Numbered from the stretch's first letter, positions 34,332 through 45,448 are shown. The stretch is DNA of 64,000 nucleotides from Kalaharituber pfeilii (GCA_015179045.1 WHUZ01000011.1:1302001-1366000); one strand, 5' to 3'. The notes: a model not told the origin generated them from the letters alone. Numbers and translations: made by a program.

Positions 34332-37300
34332 CTATGGCTTGTCCTGCACGATAGCCCTCCTCAGTTGCAGGTACCCCTCCACTGCGCAGTACGGAGCGTC
34401 CTCAAACCTTGGCCTGTCGTCAACCTTCCCAATGGCCAATGGCATATATTCCGTCTGTGCGTCTTTTCCGCCTCCCTCTTTGGACCCATTTAGTACACTA
34501 TAAGCCTGCAGCCATGCCCAGTCTCCGCTCTGAAGTGCCGGAATGCCGACTGCGCATTTAGGGTAAAGGACATTTTGGGTCAAGTTGTAGTTGGTGGTCA
34601 GGGCATGGTTTGGATTAAATCCCGGTACATCCTTGGTGAGAACAAGAGGCCCCATGTGGAAGAACGCTGTCATCTTGGACAGTGCAAGCTGCCATGTCCA
34701 ATTAGGTACCTGCAGGGCCCCTGTGGGGAGGATGCCCGTGTATGTGTGCACTGGAACGAAGGGGTCTATGAGGGCACCTAGTGGTGACAGATTACTGTTC
34801 CAGTGCTGGGTGTACGCGGCGCCTGGGTCCTGGGCATTGGCGATCTCGTCTATCATGGGGTCGATCCAAAACGGAGACAGTATCGGATAATTTTCCATAG
34901 CAATACGGGTGAGATGTTTCGGAACAGATTCACTAGGGGGAGTGAAGTGGGTGTAGATTGTCGTCAGGTCGAGGGTATCGCCAGCAGAAGGCGATTGCGA
35001 GGGTAGGAAGTATCCAATGAGGCCGTCATATACTCTAGAGCTGTCTCCAAGTTGGAGGGCGAAACGGTAGTGGTTCTTTCGGTCTTTGTCGCTGGGCAGG
35101 AGGGGCATGGCAGGGTCCTGAGGGACGCCTTCGAGTGTACTGGTACTGGTGAGAGGGGACGAGGCCAACTCTAGGGAGAAGCCAGCTTTCACTAGGGCGA
35201 GGGGTTTGCCAATCAAGGAAGACATCAACTCGGAGTAGGCCGTCGGAGGAGGCGCGGCTGTCCCGAGGGACAAGTTGAGCATGGTAATAAAGGACTGCAG
35301 ATAGTCCTTGTCTGAGAGTTTGTCTGCAAAAAGCTGGAGTTGATGGATATTCGGGTCATCGGCGTCCTTTGTTGGAGATGGGGGCGCAAATGGGAGCCAG
35401 GCACCGGATTCAGTGGCTCCAGAAGGCCCACCGGGACGGATCTCGCGGTAAAAGGTGCCGTCAGGGAGGAAGAGTTGGACGCCATTGTCGGCGTAGTTTG
35501 GGACAACCCAGCCCCAGATGGGGTTTTCCCACTCTGTGAACGGGCGCCACCCAGCACCGTCATCGTACTCAATGAAGGCCGCATTGAGACGGGACGGTTG
35601 ATTAATGGAGGGCGGCAGCTGAACGTACTGGCATAGGTGTTTTTTGTCAGCAACCACGGTGTTGGCGCTGCTGGGATCTCCTGGCGACTGCTGTGGTGTG
35701 TAGTACTCGCTGATGCACGGGTACAGAGGAAGTGGGCCAACGGTGTCAGGCGTCGGGGTAGGGTCAATTGCGTGAATGGCTTGCCCGAACTTGTCAATAA
35801 TGTTTAGCGCGGTGAAGCGGAACTGCCCATGCGTGACGGGCTTGAAGGGGCAGAAGTGGGCGTCGAGATATGGCACGAGTGTCCCGTAGGGCACGAGATC
35901 GGTCTGGATCCCCATCATGCTCAGCTGGTGCCGGGCGAAGCCGGCCTCCTGGCCAACTTCGATGGCCGCTTGGAATGGCGTCGGGTTGCCTCCGGGCGTG
36001 CGTGAATTTGGTTTGACGTGGTTTCCCTGGACACGCGTAAGCAAATGGTCCGTGAAGCCGGACAGCGGCGACGAGAGGAAAGCAAGCTGGGAAAGATGGT
36101 CTCGTAGCTCCCGTTCCTGTGCAGGCGTGAGCGGAAGCTGATCGGCTGGCGTATTTTCCAGGATCTGGTTCACGATCGTCTGCAGGTTGAAGTTGGGCTG
36201 CGGGAGGATCAGGACGCGGCCAGAGAGGGTTCGCTTGTCCTTAATCTCGAGGGACGCAAGGTCGACGTCCGGCTTGATGCCGTATCGCAGTTTCACCGGG
36301 TCGGAGTGCCATGAGGAGCGCGGGCCGAGTGTCCATTCGGTGAGGCCGATGTGTGTATACTCGGCCTGCCACTCCAGGAAGAGTGGGAACCAGGGCTGGC
36401 AGCTCTCCCAGCGGTCACGCCAGGGTGGAGTTCCGTCAGGGAGGAAGTGGGCCTTGTCGCGGTCATGGTACAGGGGGTTGAGCGAGCCAGGGTTGGGCGT
36501 CGGTGTAGTCTTGTTGTTCGGACTCAGAGTGAGGAACTCTTTCACGAGTACTTGGGCAGCTTCGGCGAGGGAGGCGGGCAGCTTGGGCTGGATTATATTA
36601 TTGCAGAATTCCGTCCAGCTCTGGTCCAGCGGCGGGGCGTTTGAGGCTACGAAGAGCTGCGTGTCGACCCGCACCTGCAAAGCCTCCAGGTAGTCGTGTG
36701 GCCACCCGGACTCGATGCCCGCAACTAGCATCGTAGGGTCTCGTGCTTGGTAGAAGTTGGGTAGGACGCCGACCTTAGCAAGGTCGGGATGAAGTGTTGC
36801 CGCGCTCTTCTGTACCTCCTTCGCCATGTAGTTGATGTGTCTCATCAATGTCTGGATCTTGTTAGTCAGTTTGCCGATTGTTTCTTTAGTTTTGTCAGGG
36901 TCGGGTGGGATGCCATCGCTCATGTACTGCCACCACAGCGAAAACATGTCCCACCGCGTAGCCTGCAGCTGCCGCGACAAGGTATCGAGGTAGCGCTGCT
37001 GCCCGTTGACGACTGCGAGATTGTCGATGTCGGGCTGCGGTGGAGCTGTCGGCCTCCCTCCCTTCTGCGAGTCGGCCCCAGCAAGGAAGTAGTGCCCACC
37101 GCCAGCGGTGCTCGCGTAGTTCCAGTTGTAGACGATGTCGTCAGCCTCATTTTGCGCATCCACGCCGTCGTCTCGCGCGTGCAGGAGCTTCTGAATTCGG
37201 AGGAGGTCTTGCTCAACCTCCTTTAGGTCGTCATCCTCTTTGCTTGCGGTCTCGTCGGGGTTTACGTGGCTGCGAACGTACGTCAGCAAAGCATCCATGG

Positions 37301-38525
37301 GCGTAGTGCCGACGGAAACGGGCATGTCCTTGTTCAGCTTGCTGTGGTATATGTCTGCGGGGACAATAGGCGGCTTGTTGTCGATGTCCCAAAGGACGTT
37401 GTACATTGCTCCGTGACAAATGACGCGGGTCGGGTCCTTTGAGCCCAACCACGCCTCTACCCCTGCCTTTGTTGCCTCGTCGGTTTGGTTGAGGACCATG
37501 TTCAACGCACTCAGGCGGCTTCCACGACTGACCGTATCCTCGGGGTCCAGATTGAAAAGATCTTGGGAGTCGCTCGAGTGCCATCCTAGAACGTAATAGC
37601 TCACAGTTGCTGTGGTAACCACCAGCGGCTTGTTGTCCTTGTCAACGCCATACTGCAGATTGTCGACCATGCTAAAGACATTGGTATTGTGCGGCTGGTA
37701 ATCTGGAAATAGTTGATTTGAGGAGTTTACCAGATTCAGATCCACTCTTAAGGGCCTCGGATCAATATTTGGGTTCCCCTCAGGCTCGACCCAGCCCTTC
37801 GCCGCAGCCTTGTACCCAATAAAAACCTCAGCCTGTTGTTCCAGTTTTGCGTTGTCTAGGCCTTCTGCGTCGCTACCGTGAATGAAAGGGGACACCTCCA
37901 CCTGCAAGTCCACGCTTGTGGGAATTTCGTCGAGGCTCTGTCTGCGGTCGCTTTCTATCACCCATGCGTCGACCTTAGGCAGCACATGTGGCGGATCGCT
38001 TTTTTCCACTTTTCGAATTACGAGCCACCGGGGCGGCGCGGGGTTAAAATCGGGTGCGGATGAGTCGTCTGCGACTGATGGTAGTTCGTCTTCGGGCGCC
38101 GACTGGGGGTCGCCCCCTGCCTGTTCCCGCTTGACCCCCTGCTTTCTGTGCAACCTTTCCGCCTTGATCCGATCGCTCACTTGTGACTCTTTCGAGATTG
38201 TAGTGCCACTCCGATACGGCTTCGGGACTATCCAATGCAAATAAACCCCCCTCCTGTTGTAGTGTGGCTTTTGCGAGCCGATATCGGTAAAACGGGAATT
38301 ATACGGCGCTGGTGATGTCTTGTGGAGATCGGTGAAATTGAGGATGTCATTTTGGACCATCGACCTCTCAAACCGCAGAAATGTGTAGTTTGGTTGTGTT
38401 ATGGGGCAAATCTTTGCCTTGTCTTTGTTTCCGTCAACTGTGGTCCCTGCGCCACCGCAGACGGCGGCGTTGAATACGAACACATCGAGTTTAACCGGGA
38501 TTGCGAGGATTTTTGGCGTTTCCAT
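34332..38525 (-). CDS. Giant protein C, unknown function (1397 aa)
   Basis: A single intronless frame of 1397 codons from the ATG at 38525. The N-terminus (IPVKLDVFVFNAAVCGG, then RRGVYLHWIVPKPYRSG) is a distinctive opening with a beta-strand and a VYLHW-type motif. A charged segment near residues 130-170 follows, then a predicted helical part around residues 430-490 (EEVEQDL-like heptads) and another near 660-740. The C-terminal half is rich in Pro and aromatic residues and ends YLQLRRAIVQDKP. No signal peptide, membrane span or catalytic motif can be named. I do not recognise the family from sequence alone. The same strand, size class and lack of other genes between suggest it works with giant proteins A and B; that is inference. 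Confidence 0.8.
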   Translation of the reverse strand: METPKILAIPVKLDVFVFNAAVCGGAGTTVDGNKDKAKICPITQPNYTFLRFERSMVQNDILNFTDLHKTSPAPYNSRFTDIGSQKPHYNRRGVYLHWIVPKPYRSGTTISKESQVSDRIKAERLHRKQGVKREQAGGDPQSAPEDELPSVADDSSAPDFNPAPPRWLVIRKVEKSDPPHVLPKVDAWVIESDRRQSLDEIPTSVDLQVEVSPFIHGSDAEGLDNAKLEQQAEVFIGYKAAAKGWVEPEGNPNIDPRPLRVDLNLVNSSNQLFPDYQPHNTNVFSMVDNLQYGVDKDNKPLVVTTATVSYYVLGWHSSDSQDLFNLDPEDTVSRGSRLSALNMVLNQTDEATKAGVEAWLGSKDPTRVICHGAMYNVLWDIDNKPPIVPADIYHSKLNKDMPVSVGTTPMDALLTYVRSHVNPDETASKEDDDLKEVEQDLLRIQKLLHARDDGVDAQNEADDIVYNWNYASTAGGGHYFLAGADSQKGGRPTAPPQPDIDNLAVVNGQQRYLDTLSRQLQATRWDMFSLWWQYMSDGIPPDPDKTKETIGKLTNKIQTLMRHINYMAKEVQKSAATLHPDLAKVGVLPNFYQARDPTMLVAGIESGWPHDYLEALQVRVDTQLFVASNAPPLDQSWTEFCNNIIQPKLPASLAEAAQVLVKEFLTLSPNNKTTPTPNPGSLNPLYHDRDKAHFLPDGTPPWRDRWESCQPWFPLFLEWQAEYTHIGLTEWTLGPRSSWHSDPVKLRYGIKPDVDLASLEIKDKRTLSGRVLILPQPNFNLQTIVNQILENTPADQLPLTPAQERELRDHLSQLAFLSSPLSGFTDHLLTRVQGNHVKPNSRTPGGNPTPFQAAIEVGQEAGFARHQLSMMGIQTDLVPYGTLVPYLDAHFCPFKPVTHGQFRFTALNIIDKFGQAIHAIDPTPTPDTVGPLPLYPCISEYYTPQQSPGDPSSANTVVADKKHLCQYVQLPPSINQPSRLNAAFIEYDDGAGWRPFTEWENPIWGWVVPNYADNGVQLFLPDGTFYREIRPGGPSGATESGAWLPFAPPSPTKDADDPNIHQLQLFADKLSDKDYLQSFITMLNLSLGTAAPPPTAYSELMSSLIGKPLALVKAGFSLELASSPLTSTSTLEGVPQDPAMPLLPSDKDRKNHYRFALQLGDSSRVYDGLIGYFLPSQSPSAGDTLDLTTIYTHFTPPSESVPKHLTRIAMENYPILSPFWIDPMIDEIANAQDPGAAYTQHWNSNLSPLGALIDPFVPVHTYTGILPTGALQVPNWTWQLALSKMTAFFHMGPLVLTKDVPGFNPNHALTTNYNLTQNVLYPKCAVGIPALQSGDWAWLQAYSVLNGSKEGGGKDAQTEYMPLAIGKVDDRPRFEDAPYCAVEGYLQLRRAIVQDKP

Positions 38526-41124
38526 GGTTGGGAGTCAGGAAGCAATGATGTTTTGTAGAGAAAATTATTTAGAGTGACCACATCCACTAAAAATGACACC
38601 GGGCTTCCAGTGCGCCTGGAGGTCGTGTTATGGGGATGTATCAGGTTGGGTTTGGTTTCTTGTGGAGTTTCTCGTCACGAAGGGTTCAAGACGGAGACAG
38701 GTGGCTGAATTTCTAAGAAACATGATTACCATTAGCAGTTCCCACTTCCACTTGTCACAGCCTGAACACAAACCTCCAAGTTATTCTCCAGATTTGTTTC
38801 AGCTTTCCGAGTAGACTGCGATTCTAGTTCCTTTCACCGCAGCCGTGGCAGGTGATGTAGCCCAAAGCAATTTTAGCAAACCTGACAGATTACGGGCGGT
38901 TAATACAGCAGAATTCCGGCAAGGTGGACTATGGAACAAGATACATACCGCACAATACGCTTCTGCTATGGAGTATTCAATTCTCGACGCAGGAAAGAGG
39001 GGGGAAAGGGGGAAACACACGCAGCGCCTCGAGAAACCAAGGCTACACCTCGCCATGTCGCTTTATACGACAAACACAGTGGCTGCTTACGGGGACGGGG
39101 ATTTGACAATGTGGTCCACCGTCAGTTGGTTCAAACTCTACGCTAGTCTTCATTCTTGGCATGCCACATTGAAGTGTCGTTGTCCGTACGAAACTCCACA
39201 CCATTGCATCAACCGAATAGTGGTGCTATGAACTTGTTGTTGTACTTGGAAGCATAGCATGTGCTAATCCTGAGGATGGGGAATTTTTATGTAGCTTCCA
39301 AAACTTGCATTGCCGTTTGCGTAAGGTTATTGTAACCCTGGGGTTATATCCTTGTTGCATGCAATGAGCAGATCTGCTTGTGCAGCTCGTACCATGCGAT
39401 ACAAGTAGATGTAAACGCTTAATATCCCTGCAGCCACCTCCACTACTGTCTGCGGATCATTTATGATGCCCAAACCCATGCACGTGAAGGATGCATTAGC
39501 GACGAAATAGAGTACCAAGTGAGTCCACGACTTCTATCCCCTGCAAGCTGCATTTGCTACTTTGTGATACGGAGTGATATCATAATGGATAGAAAGCGCA
39601 ATATCCTTGCAATTGGAATGAGTTACATCGGGGCACCATCTGAAAAGGGCACTAGGCTATTTCCTTTCAGAACAGCAAGCAGGTATCAGAAAAGGTTTTT
39701 TATACCCTGAAAACACGGACGTCCTTCAAATACCCATCTAGTTTTTGTAAATAGTACTAAGTATGTCTTCGCAATGACAACAACACTGACTAGCCTACTT
39801 AGTGACACTACAGCACGTTAAAAATACATGACCAGTGTTCATGGAATGTATCGTCCTTGAATTCTCAATATTGTATATAAGAACTATTGTGAAAAATGTA
39901 TCCTATATATATAAGTATAAACAATAATGAACTATATCATTATTTGGCAGAGATCTGTATGTATTTTATACATTATTTATTCAGTATATATAGAGGTCAT
40001 AGGTAGATGTTGACTGCACGTAGACAAACTCAGAACGCGTTAGTATAAGGGTTAACGCTCTCCTGCAGCTAAGACATACTGGACTACTATTTAAAAAAAC
40101 TAGATGGGTATTTCAAGGAAGTCCGTATTATTTTCAGGGTATAAAAAACCATTTCTCAAGCAGGTATATTGTATCTTACTACAAGATGACACAATGACGC
40201 ACGTATCTCAACCGTGCGGGGATTTTCATGCCCTTGGCCGTGGTGTTTGTCACCAGTCCGGTAGTAGTAACGAGCTGTGTATGGGTAACGAGCGGTACTT
40301 TTCCTGGCACCAAGTTTTCAGATTTAGCACCAAGATATTACGCATATGCATTCCTGATATATACTCTTATACCTATGCTGAGGAAGTATAGTAAGTTTAG
40401 TCGTATCAGGAGGTCACTATGACTGTAGGGTGAGCAGCCTACCTATGTCAGGTACACTAGATATGCGGTATTATATACATACGATATACAACAGCAATCA
40501 CTACATCAACATCATGAACCCTATATGAGCTCTGCGCAGTCTCAAATCGGCACAGAGGACTAGGCCTATAGCCTAATCTATAGTGTAGTAGGGTCAGAGG
40601 AGTTTTATTAAAGGCTTAGACTGACTCAACTTATACTAATATAAATGCTACTCTAAACTATACTACGGCGCTAAAAATTACTTGATAGATTTATTTTACT
40701 ATATAGAATTTAGTCTTAAGTTTTAATTTACTTTAGTATATACTTAACTAAATTGAGATTCTTTTTTAATAAGATTAGAATATATATAGGATCTGCTTGT
40801 CAGAATAAAGAGTAGAAGGTAATATTCTTTATTACTTAACTAACTTTTTTAACATATTAGACTAAATTTACTTTTAAACTAAAGTATATATTTGTCACGC
40901 GGCGGCGGCGAGCTGGTGCTGCTAAGGGATACGGCCGGTTCAGGGTAACAGTAGCTTCGCAATCGCTGAATGGCAGAGGCTTGATAGGAGAGGCTTGCAG
41001 GTAGCAGTTCAACGGTTCCACTTCAGCGAAAAGGCAGAGAAGATCAGGTACTGAATTAGATCTAGAGATTGACAAGAATAACAAGAACATATGGACTGCG
41101 AGGAACCATATGGGTCTATTAAGA

Positions 41125-41128
<4 letters not shown>
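38526..41128. other. Intergenic, one MITE, no gene supported
   Basis: The first 100 bp are the upstream region of gene C. 40440-40900 is AT-rich and looks decayed. The frames at 38845-39231 and 40104-40391 have no supporting features. Confidence 0.3.
39686..40158. mobile_element. MITE with about 75-bp inverted arms
   Basis: The left arm AAGGTTTTTTATACCCTGAA ... CAAATACCCATCTAGTTTTT and the reverse complement of the right arm (ATGGTTTTTTATACCCTGAA ... GAAATACCCATCTAGTTTTT) match with a few differences and small gaps. The centre is AT-rich with ATATA runs. Exact outer ends are not fixed. Confidence 0.65.
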
Positions 41129-41169
<41 letters not shown>

Positions 41170-41205
41170 CATTAATCGCACGCCGCCCTAAGGGCTATGG
41201 CGATG
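41129..41205 (-). mobile_element. Hairpin-only LINE insertion with about 41-nt poly(A) (family 1)
   Basis: An 11-bp duplication ATTAAGAAGAC lies at 41118-41128 and 41206-41216. On the minus strand the insert is ATCGCC ... GCGATTAATG plus the longest A tail in the window, with nothing upstream of the hairpin. The long, uninterrupted tail suggests a recent event. Confidence 0.92.
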
Positions 41206-42385
41206 ATTAAGAAGACAAGACAACAGACAAGGAGAGAAGGAACTATTTACATGAGGGCAGGATAGAGCCTATATATACATGATAGGTTCATTAGCTAGAA
41301 ATATGCATAATACAAAGGTAGAAGCAGCGATGAGGGCAATAGTAAGAACAGAGTGGTGAAGGCAGAGTTTTCATGGCAGGCAGGCTATACTGGCAGGCGG
41401 CTATGACTTGAATGTTAGGTGAGCAGTCCAATGACAGTCTATTGCAGGAGACTATATTCTATTAGTACTAGTAAAAATATCAAAGACATGCATGGGATAA
41501 TTTACTGGTATATGGCGCTGGCACACTGGGCCTAGTGTAGCATCTATACTATCTAACCTCCGTTTATCTTGCAACTTTCGATAGTTTGCATGCATGCCAG
41601 ACGTATAAGTCCGGTATGATGACGGCTCACCAGCATCTACTGTTTTGCACGGGTACCGGTGTCTAGAGCTGGTGGAACGTAACAACGTGACCCACGAGAG
41701 GGTAATACGATGCGTAGCGGAAGAATAAGGATAGCGGGGCAAGCGCTATAGAGAAAGATAATGGTGCAAACGGCGGCAGCAATGGAGTGGAGGCACGGAG
41801 GAAGGAAACGAGGAGAGGAGTTGAGCGACTCTATGGTATTAAGTGGGTGCGGGTTTCCGCAGACTATATACACAGAAAGCGAGACGACTATACCCAAATG
41901 GTAGCCGTAGATATAGGCAACAAACTTGTACAGTTTCGTAAAGAAAAGACGAAGTAACACAAGCTGTATGCGAGTTCGAAACAAATCCCAGCTGAATGTG
42001 ATATCCGAAGTAATTCCGTAAATAAATGAAAGAATTACAATATACGAGATAACCATAGCAACCATCCATGTAAACGACATGTGAAACGAAGATAAGAAAG
42101 AATTAAGCCAATAAAACATTAACAGAACGTGTATGTCGTGATAATAGAAGGCGGGATCAGACTGTCCGTTTTGACAGAACGAAGCCTCAAGGGCGGCCTC
42201 AATAATCAAATGTTAAGAAAAGGGTCTTTAATTGTCTTGTCTGTGCGTGTCCATATCTGTCCATGTCTCCCTCTCCCCTCAACACAGTCCTATCTATATA
42301 CAATTTATAGACCACCTTTATCTTCCAACTGAGCCTGTATATACATATCTCACTTCTTAATCATAATTTTCTTTCTCATTCTACA
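41206..42385. other. Intergenic; one doubtful hydrophobic ORF
   Basis: The minus-strand frame 42209-41637 (190 codons) is strongly hydrophobic (SFTWMVAMVISYIVILSFIY; IAAAVCTIIFLYSACPAILI) and could be a small membrane protein. It has no recognisable family or exon partner, so it is recorded but not called. Confidence 0.3.
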
Positions 42386-42388
42386 CAT

Positions 42389-43031
42389 GTGTTATCATGT
42401 GGCCCTACTGCTGAGTACCGCTCCGGCCCACGTATGGCCTTTTCTTGCCCTTCGGCATTTGATTGGTCAGTGGATAGTGGTGCGCGGCCTCCTATTGGGT
42501 GGGTTGAACCCCCACCCCCACCCCCACGCCCCCAGAAGTCTCCTCACCGCCCCAAAGCCAGAAATCAGACTCCGACCGGCCCCGACAACTTCAGAACAAG
42601 ACACGGCATCGCCATACACGGTATAGCCCTAAGAAAGGACTTAGGGAACGTCAGACGATGGTTGGAGGCCTCCAACAAAGACGTAGGAAAGATCCGAGGG
42701 ATTAGATGGCTGCGGAGGAAAACACTCTTGGAGGAAGAAGGCAAGAAGACGAGCTCCGTGGTGGCATACTTGGAGACAGAGAGGGAAATCGGCAGAGTTA
42801 AGCTCGGAGGAAGGTGGTTGCGGACGAGCGTGTACGAGCCGGATAGAGGGAGGATGTAGACAGGTCCCGGCACACGACTGTCAGTGTGGACTCTCCACCC
42901 GCATCATGTATGGATTCCGCGGGCAATACATGTAGCTATTTGACTTTTTTGGTTTTTGTTTGTAATAAACCCTCGCCATAGCCCCAGGGCGGCCAGCGAG
43001 TAATGATATAAAAAAAAAAAAAAAAAAAAAA
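42389..43031 (+). mobile_element. Half-LINE C: ORF1-only element with family-1 hairpin
   Basis: The frame to 42859 encodes a Pro-rich lead, then IAIHGIALRKDLGNVRRWLE, IRWLRRKT, GKKTSSVVAYLE and RGRM with a stop. It is uninterrupted and closely matches half-LINE A. The 3' UTR has the same CCCGC ... GCGGG stem (42898-42923) and CAATACATGTA, then the hairpin CTCGCC ... GCGAG and poly(A). There is no ORF2. The left boundary is uncertain. Confidence 0.8.
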
Positions 43032-43299
43032 GTGTTGGCAACGGGGTGGTGAGCGGAAGATTTCCTCGAGATTTCACCCCAAGGGGGAAATTTGCGGTGT
43101 CGGGTATTTGGGAATAAAAATAAGATCAAAAGACTCAGGGCGCTGAGAGCTCTCGATCTATGTGTGTTTCGCTGGGGGGGACGTTGTGGTTGTGGAGTCG
43201 CTTCCAAACGCTCGTCCTGGGGTGGTTGTTGTCTGTCGGAGGTGACATTCCAGCGGAGTGGAGAGCGTGTTTGTTGACGTGAATATTGCTGCAGCACAT

Positions 43300-43660
43300 A
43301 TTTACAGGTATAGTAGGCCCTCTTAGATGGCGCACAATGAACTGAATCTGACATGTATAACGCTTTCCACTCAATGATACGAGATGTGGCAACGTGAGCT
43401 GAATTTGATAGATATGGCAGGCCTTCTCAAGGGCGCGATATGCTGCAGAACAAGCTCTTTTAACAGGTATAGCAGCCCCTCTCGACAGTGCGCGATATGC
43501 TACAGAATGAGCTCTATTGACAGGTATGGCAGGCCCCTCTCGAGGGCATAGGATGAAGTGGAATGCGCTCAATTGACAGGTATGGCAGACCTTGGTGATG
43601 CGAGATCAGGCAGAATGAGCTCAATCTGACAGCTACAGTAGGCTTCACCCGACAGCATGA
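43300..43660 (+). repeat. Degenerate satellite array 1 (unit about 50-60 bp)
   Basis: A unit with core GAGCTC-AAT-TGACAGGTAT, then GGCAGGCCCCTCTCGA, then a GCGAGAT-like part, repeats about six times with drift. Core starts are near 43309, 43411, 43461, 43521, 43577 and 43630. The same satellite in the same orientation resumes at 52955. Confidence 0.75.
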
Positions 43661-43700
43661 TTTTGATGGCGGGGTATCTTAAGGCAAAAAAGGCCAATTT

Positions 43701-43755
43701 TTTTTTTTTTTTTTTTTCACGTGACCCCGCGTGCAGCTGTTCGCCATGGCAGGGC
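43701..43755 (-). mobile_element. Hairpin-only LINE insertion (family 2)
   Basis: The duplication AAAAAGGCCAATTT (43687-43700 and 43756-43769) brackets a 55-bp insert. On the minus strand it starts GCCCTGCC, ATGGCGAACAGC and runs through GCACGCGGGG, TCACGTGA into poly(A). Confidence 0.9.
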
Positions 43756-43769
43756 AAAAAGGCCAATTT

Positions 43770-44356
43770 GGCGACTGGGTGGGTGCAGTGGGTATAGAAG
43801 TGCACCAGAAAGTTATTTTTGTAGACGGAATACCTTATGCTAGCTACGTTCAGGATGCTCATGGCCGGCGCGCTGACGCCTGAAAGGCTGAAATGGTGAA
43901 GTTAACGGCAATTACGCCCACAAAAAAATATGTGCACCCACAATGCAAGCTGACAGAGGTTGTTTGCCTAGGCGCCGTCAGGAGCGCCTTATGCGCCAAG
44001 TGCACCGGGCGCAATCAGGCGGAATAAAACTTTTTTTCCTGATAAAACTAGCGGAACGAATGTACGACCAAATTACGAGTGCAAAATCGTAGGTGCGAAA
44101 AAGAAGAGAAGAGAAGGTTGTTGATTGTACTGTATGTGTGCTACGCCTTCCATGCCAAGCTTTACCACCCATTCCGTCGCCGTCACTAAAGCGTGACCAC
44201 AACAAAAAAAGAAAAATAAAATAAAATAAAATAAAAAATAAAACAACAACAAAAAGAACGACGCTCAAGAAGAGAAGAACAGGACTATGCAGGAGAGAAT
44301 TCTAGCAAGTCAGGGGTTGCAAAGAATAATATAGAGGAACAATACTCAAAGCTGCT
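43770..44356. other. Intergenic, no gene seen
   Basis: 3' flank of the truncated minus-strand gene ending at 44357. A low-complexity AAAATAAAAT tract lies near 44205-44250. Confidence 0.35.
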
Positions 44357-45448
44357 TCAAATCACCCTGCCCCCCAATAGTACTGCAACAACTAACTTGG
44401 TCCGCCTGTTAATTGGAACCGTCATCGTCCACCCTGAGCCCGACTTGATCAAGAGTACCACATCACCGTTGCCATCCACATTGGCATCAAAGCCTCCCTT
44501 ATTGATCAAATTTCGCAATATAGTACTCTTTCCATCACCTTCGTTGTGCTCATTTCAAGCAAAGCGATATGGATCCATCGTTGACATACCTTTGAACGCG
44601 GCTCTCGAAACGCGTGATATACCTTGGGTCCGATTTGCAGAGCTGTTTGAGATAATTTGGATCCTCTTGCTTATCGAGATACTCCAGAACCCTGAATCTA
44701 CGTTGCACCCCTCGAAATATAGACATTGGAATACCTCCGACTACACCCATTATCGGCTTTATGACCAGACGCTGGATCACAGGGGCGATAATTTGTTCTG
44801 GGTGTCGGAACGGATGACCATTCAATTTGGCCATTAGGTAAATGCAAAAGACTTGGCAATCAGAATACTTTAGGACGTAATCCCGAAATTTTTGAAGAAT
44901 GGACCTTGCTATACATAGGAATTTCGGGAGGACATGAGTAGCTGGCGCCATGTATTTGTGATAGCACTTGGTGCCTTACCTTCTTCTCGAACGTAATTTG
45001 GGCCTTCTCCACCCTTCACAGGCCCACGCCCAAGGTTGAATGGTGCCTTAATGTATTGATAGCTTTCCCATTCTTTGCGATCCCTAACCTTAAAAACACC
45101 AAGCTCGTTTTGGCCCCCTTTGAGCTTCTCGAGCTCAAAAAGATAGCTCTCACTGGTTTGTCCATTCGTAACCTAAAAGTGTGCAGTGAGATTCTTGTGA
45201 GCTTGCAGTTCATGATATTGATAATGCATGTTTGAACGAAAGATGTTTAATACCTCATATACCTCAAGAGCCCAATGCTCAGCCAACACTGTCGGTAGTA
45301 AAACCCTGCTTAAGACTTTCCTGCATCCATTGAGCCTGTGATTCCCTAACTGCCCTAGGGGTTTATGGCGAAGTGTGAATCGCCATTTTGAATTGTAATA
45401 TTGTGGCTCTGCTCCGGTTGGAAGAGAATCATTATCGTAAATCCTAAG
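44357..45448 (-). pseudogene. 5'-truncated spliced gene, cut by the LTR retrotransposon
   Basis: Exons on the minus strand are 45448-45254, 45172-44980, 44908-44590 and 44525-44357: 876 nt in one frame (291 codons plus stop). The frame is still open at 45448, where the LTR begins. Protein features look genuine: GCRKVLSRVLLPTVLAEHWA, ESYLFELEKLKGGQNELGVF, FNLGRGPVKGGEGPNYVREE, IIAPVIQRLVIKPIMGVVGG, YLDKQEDPNYLKQLCKSDPR and a C-terminal GNGDVVLLIKSGSGWTMTVP. Donors are GTATTA, GTAAGG and GTATGT; the last acceptor (GAG) is weak. I do not recognise the family. The start and first exon(s) are missing, and the sequence on the other side of the element is satellite, so the lost part is not simply displaced. 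It may still be transcribed from the LTR. Confidence 0.65.

Noticed and set aside
45340..45385. Hairpin-like words GCCCTAGGGG and TATGGCGAAG resembling the family-1 tail
   Set aside because: There is no poly(A) or T tract, and the stretch is inside an open, spliced coding frame (HKPLGQLGNH) of the truncated gene.
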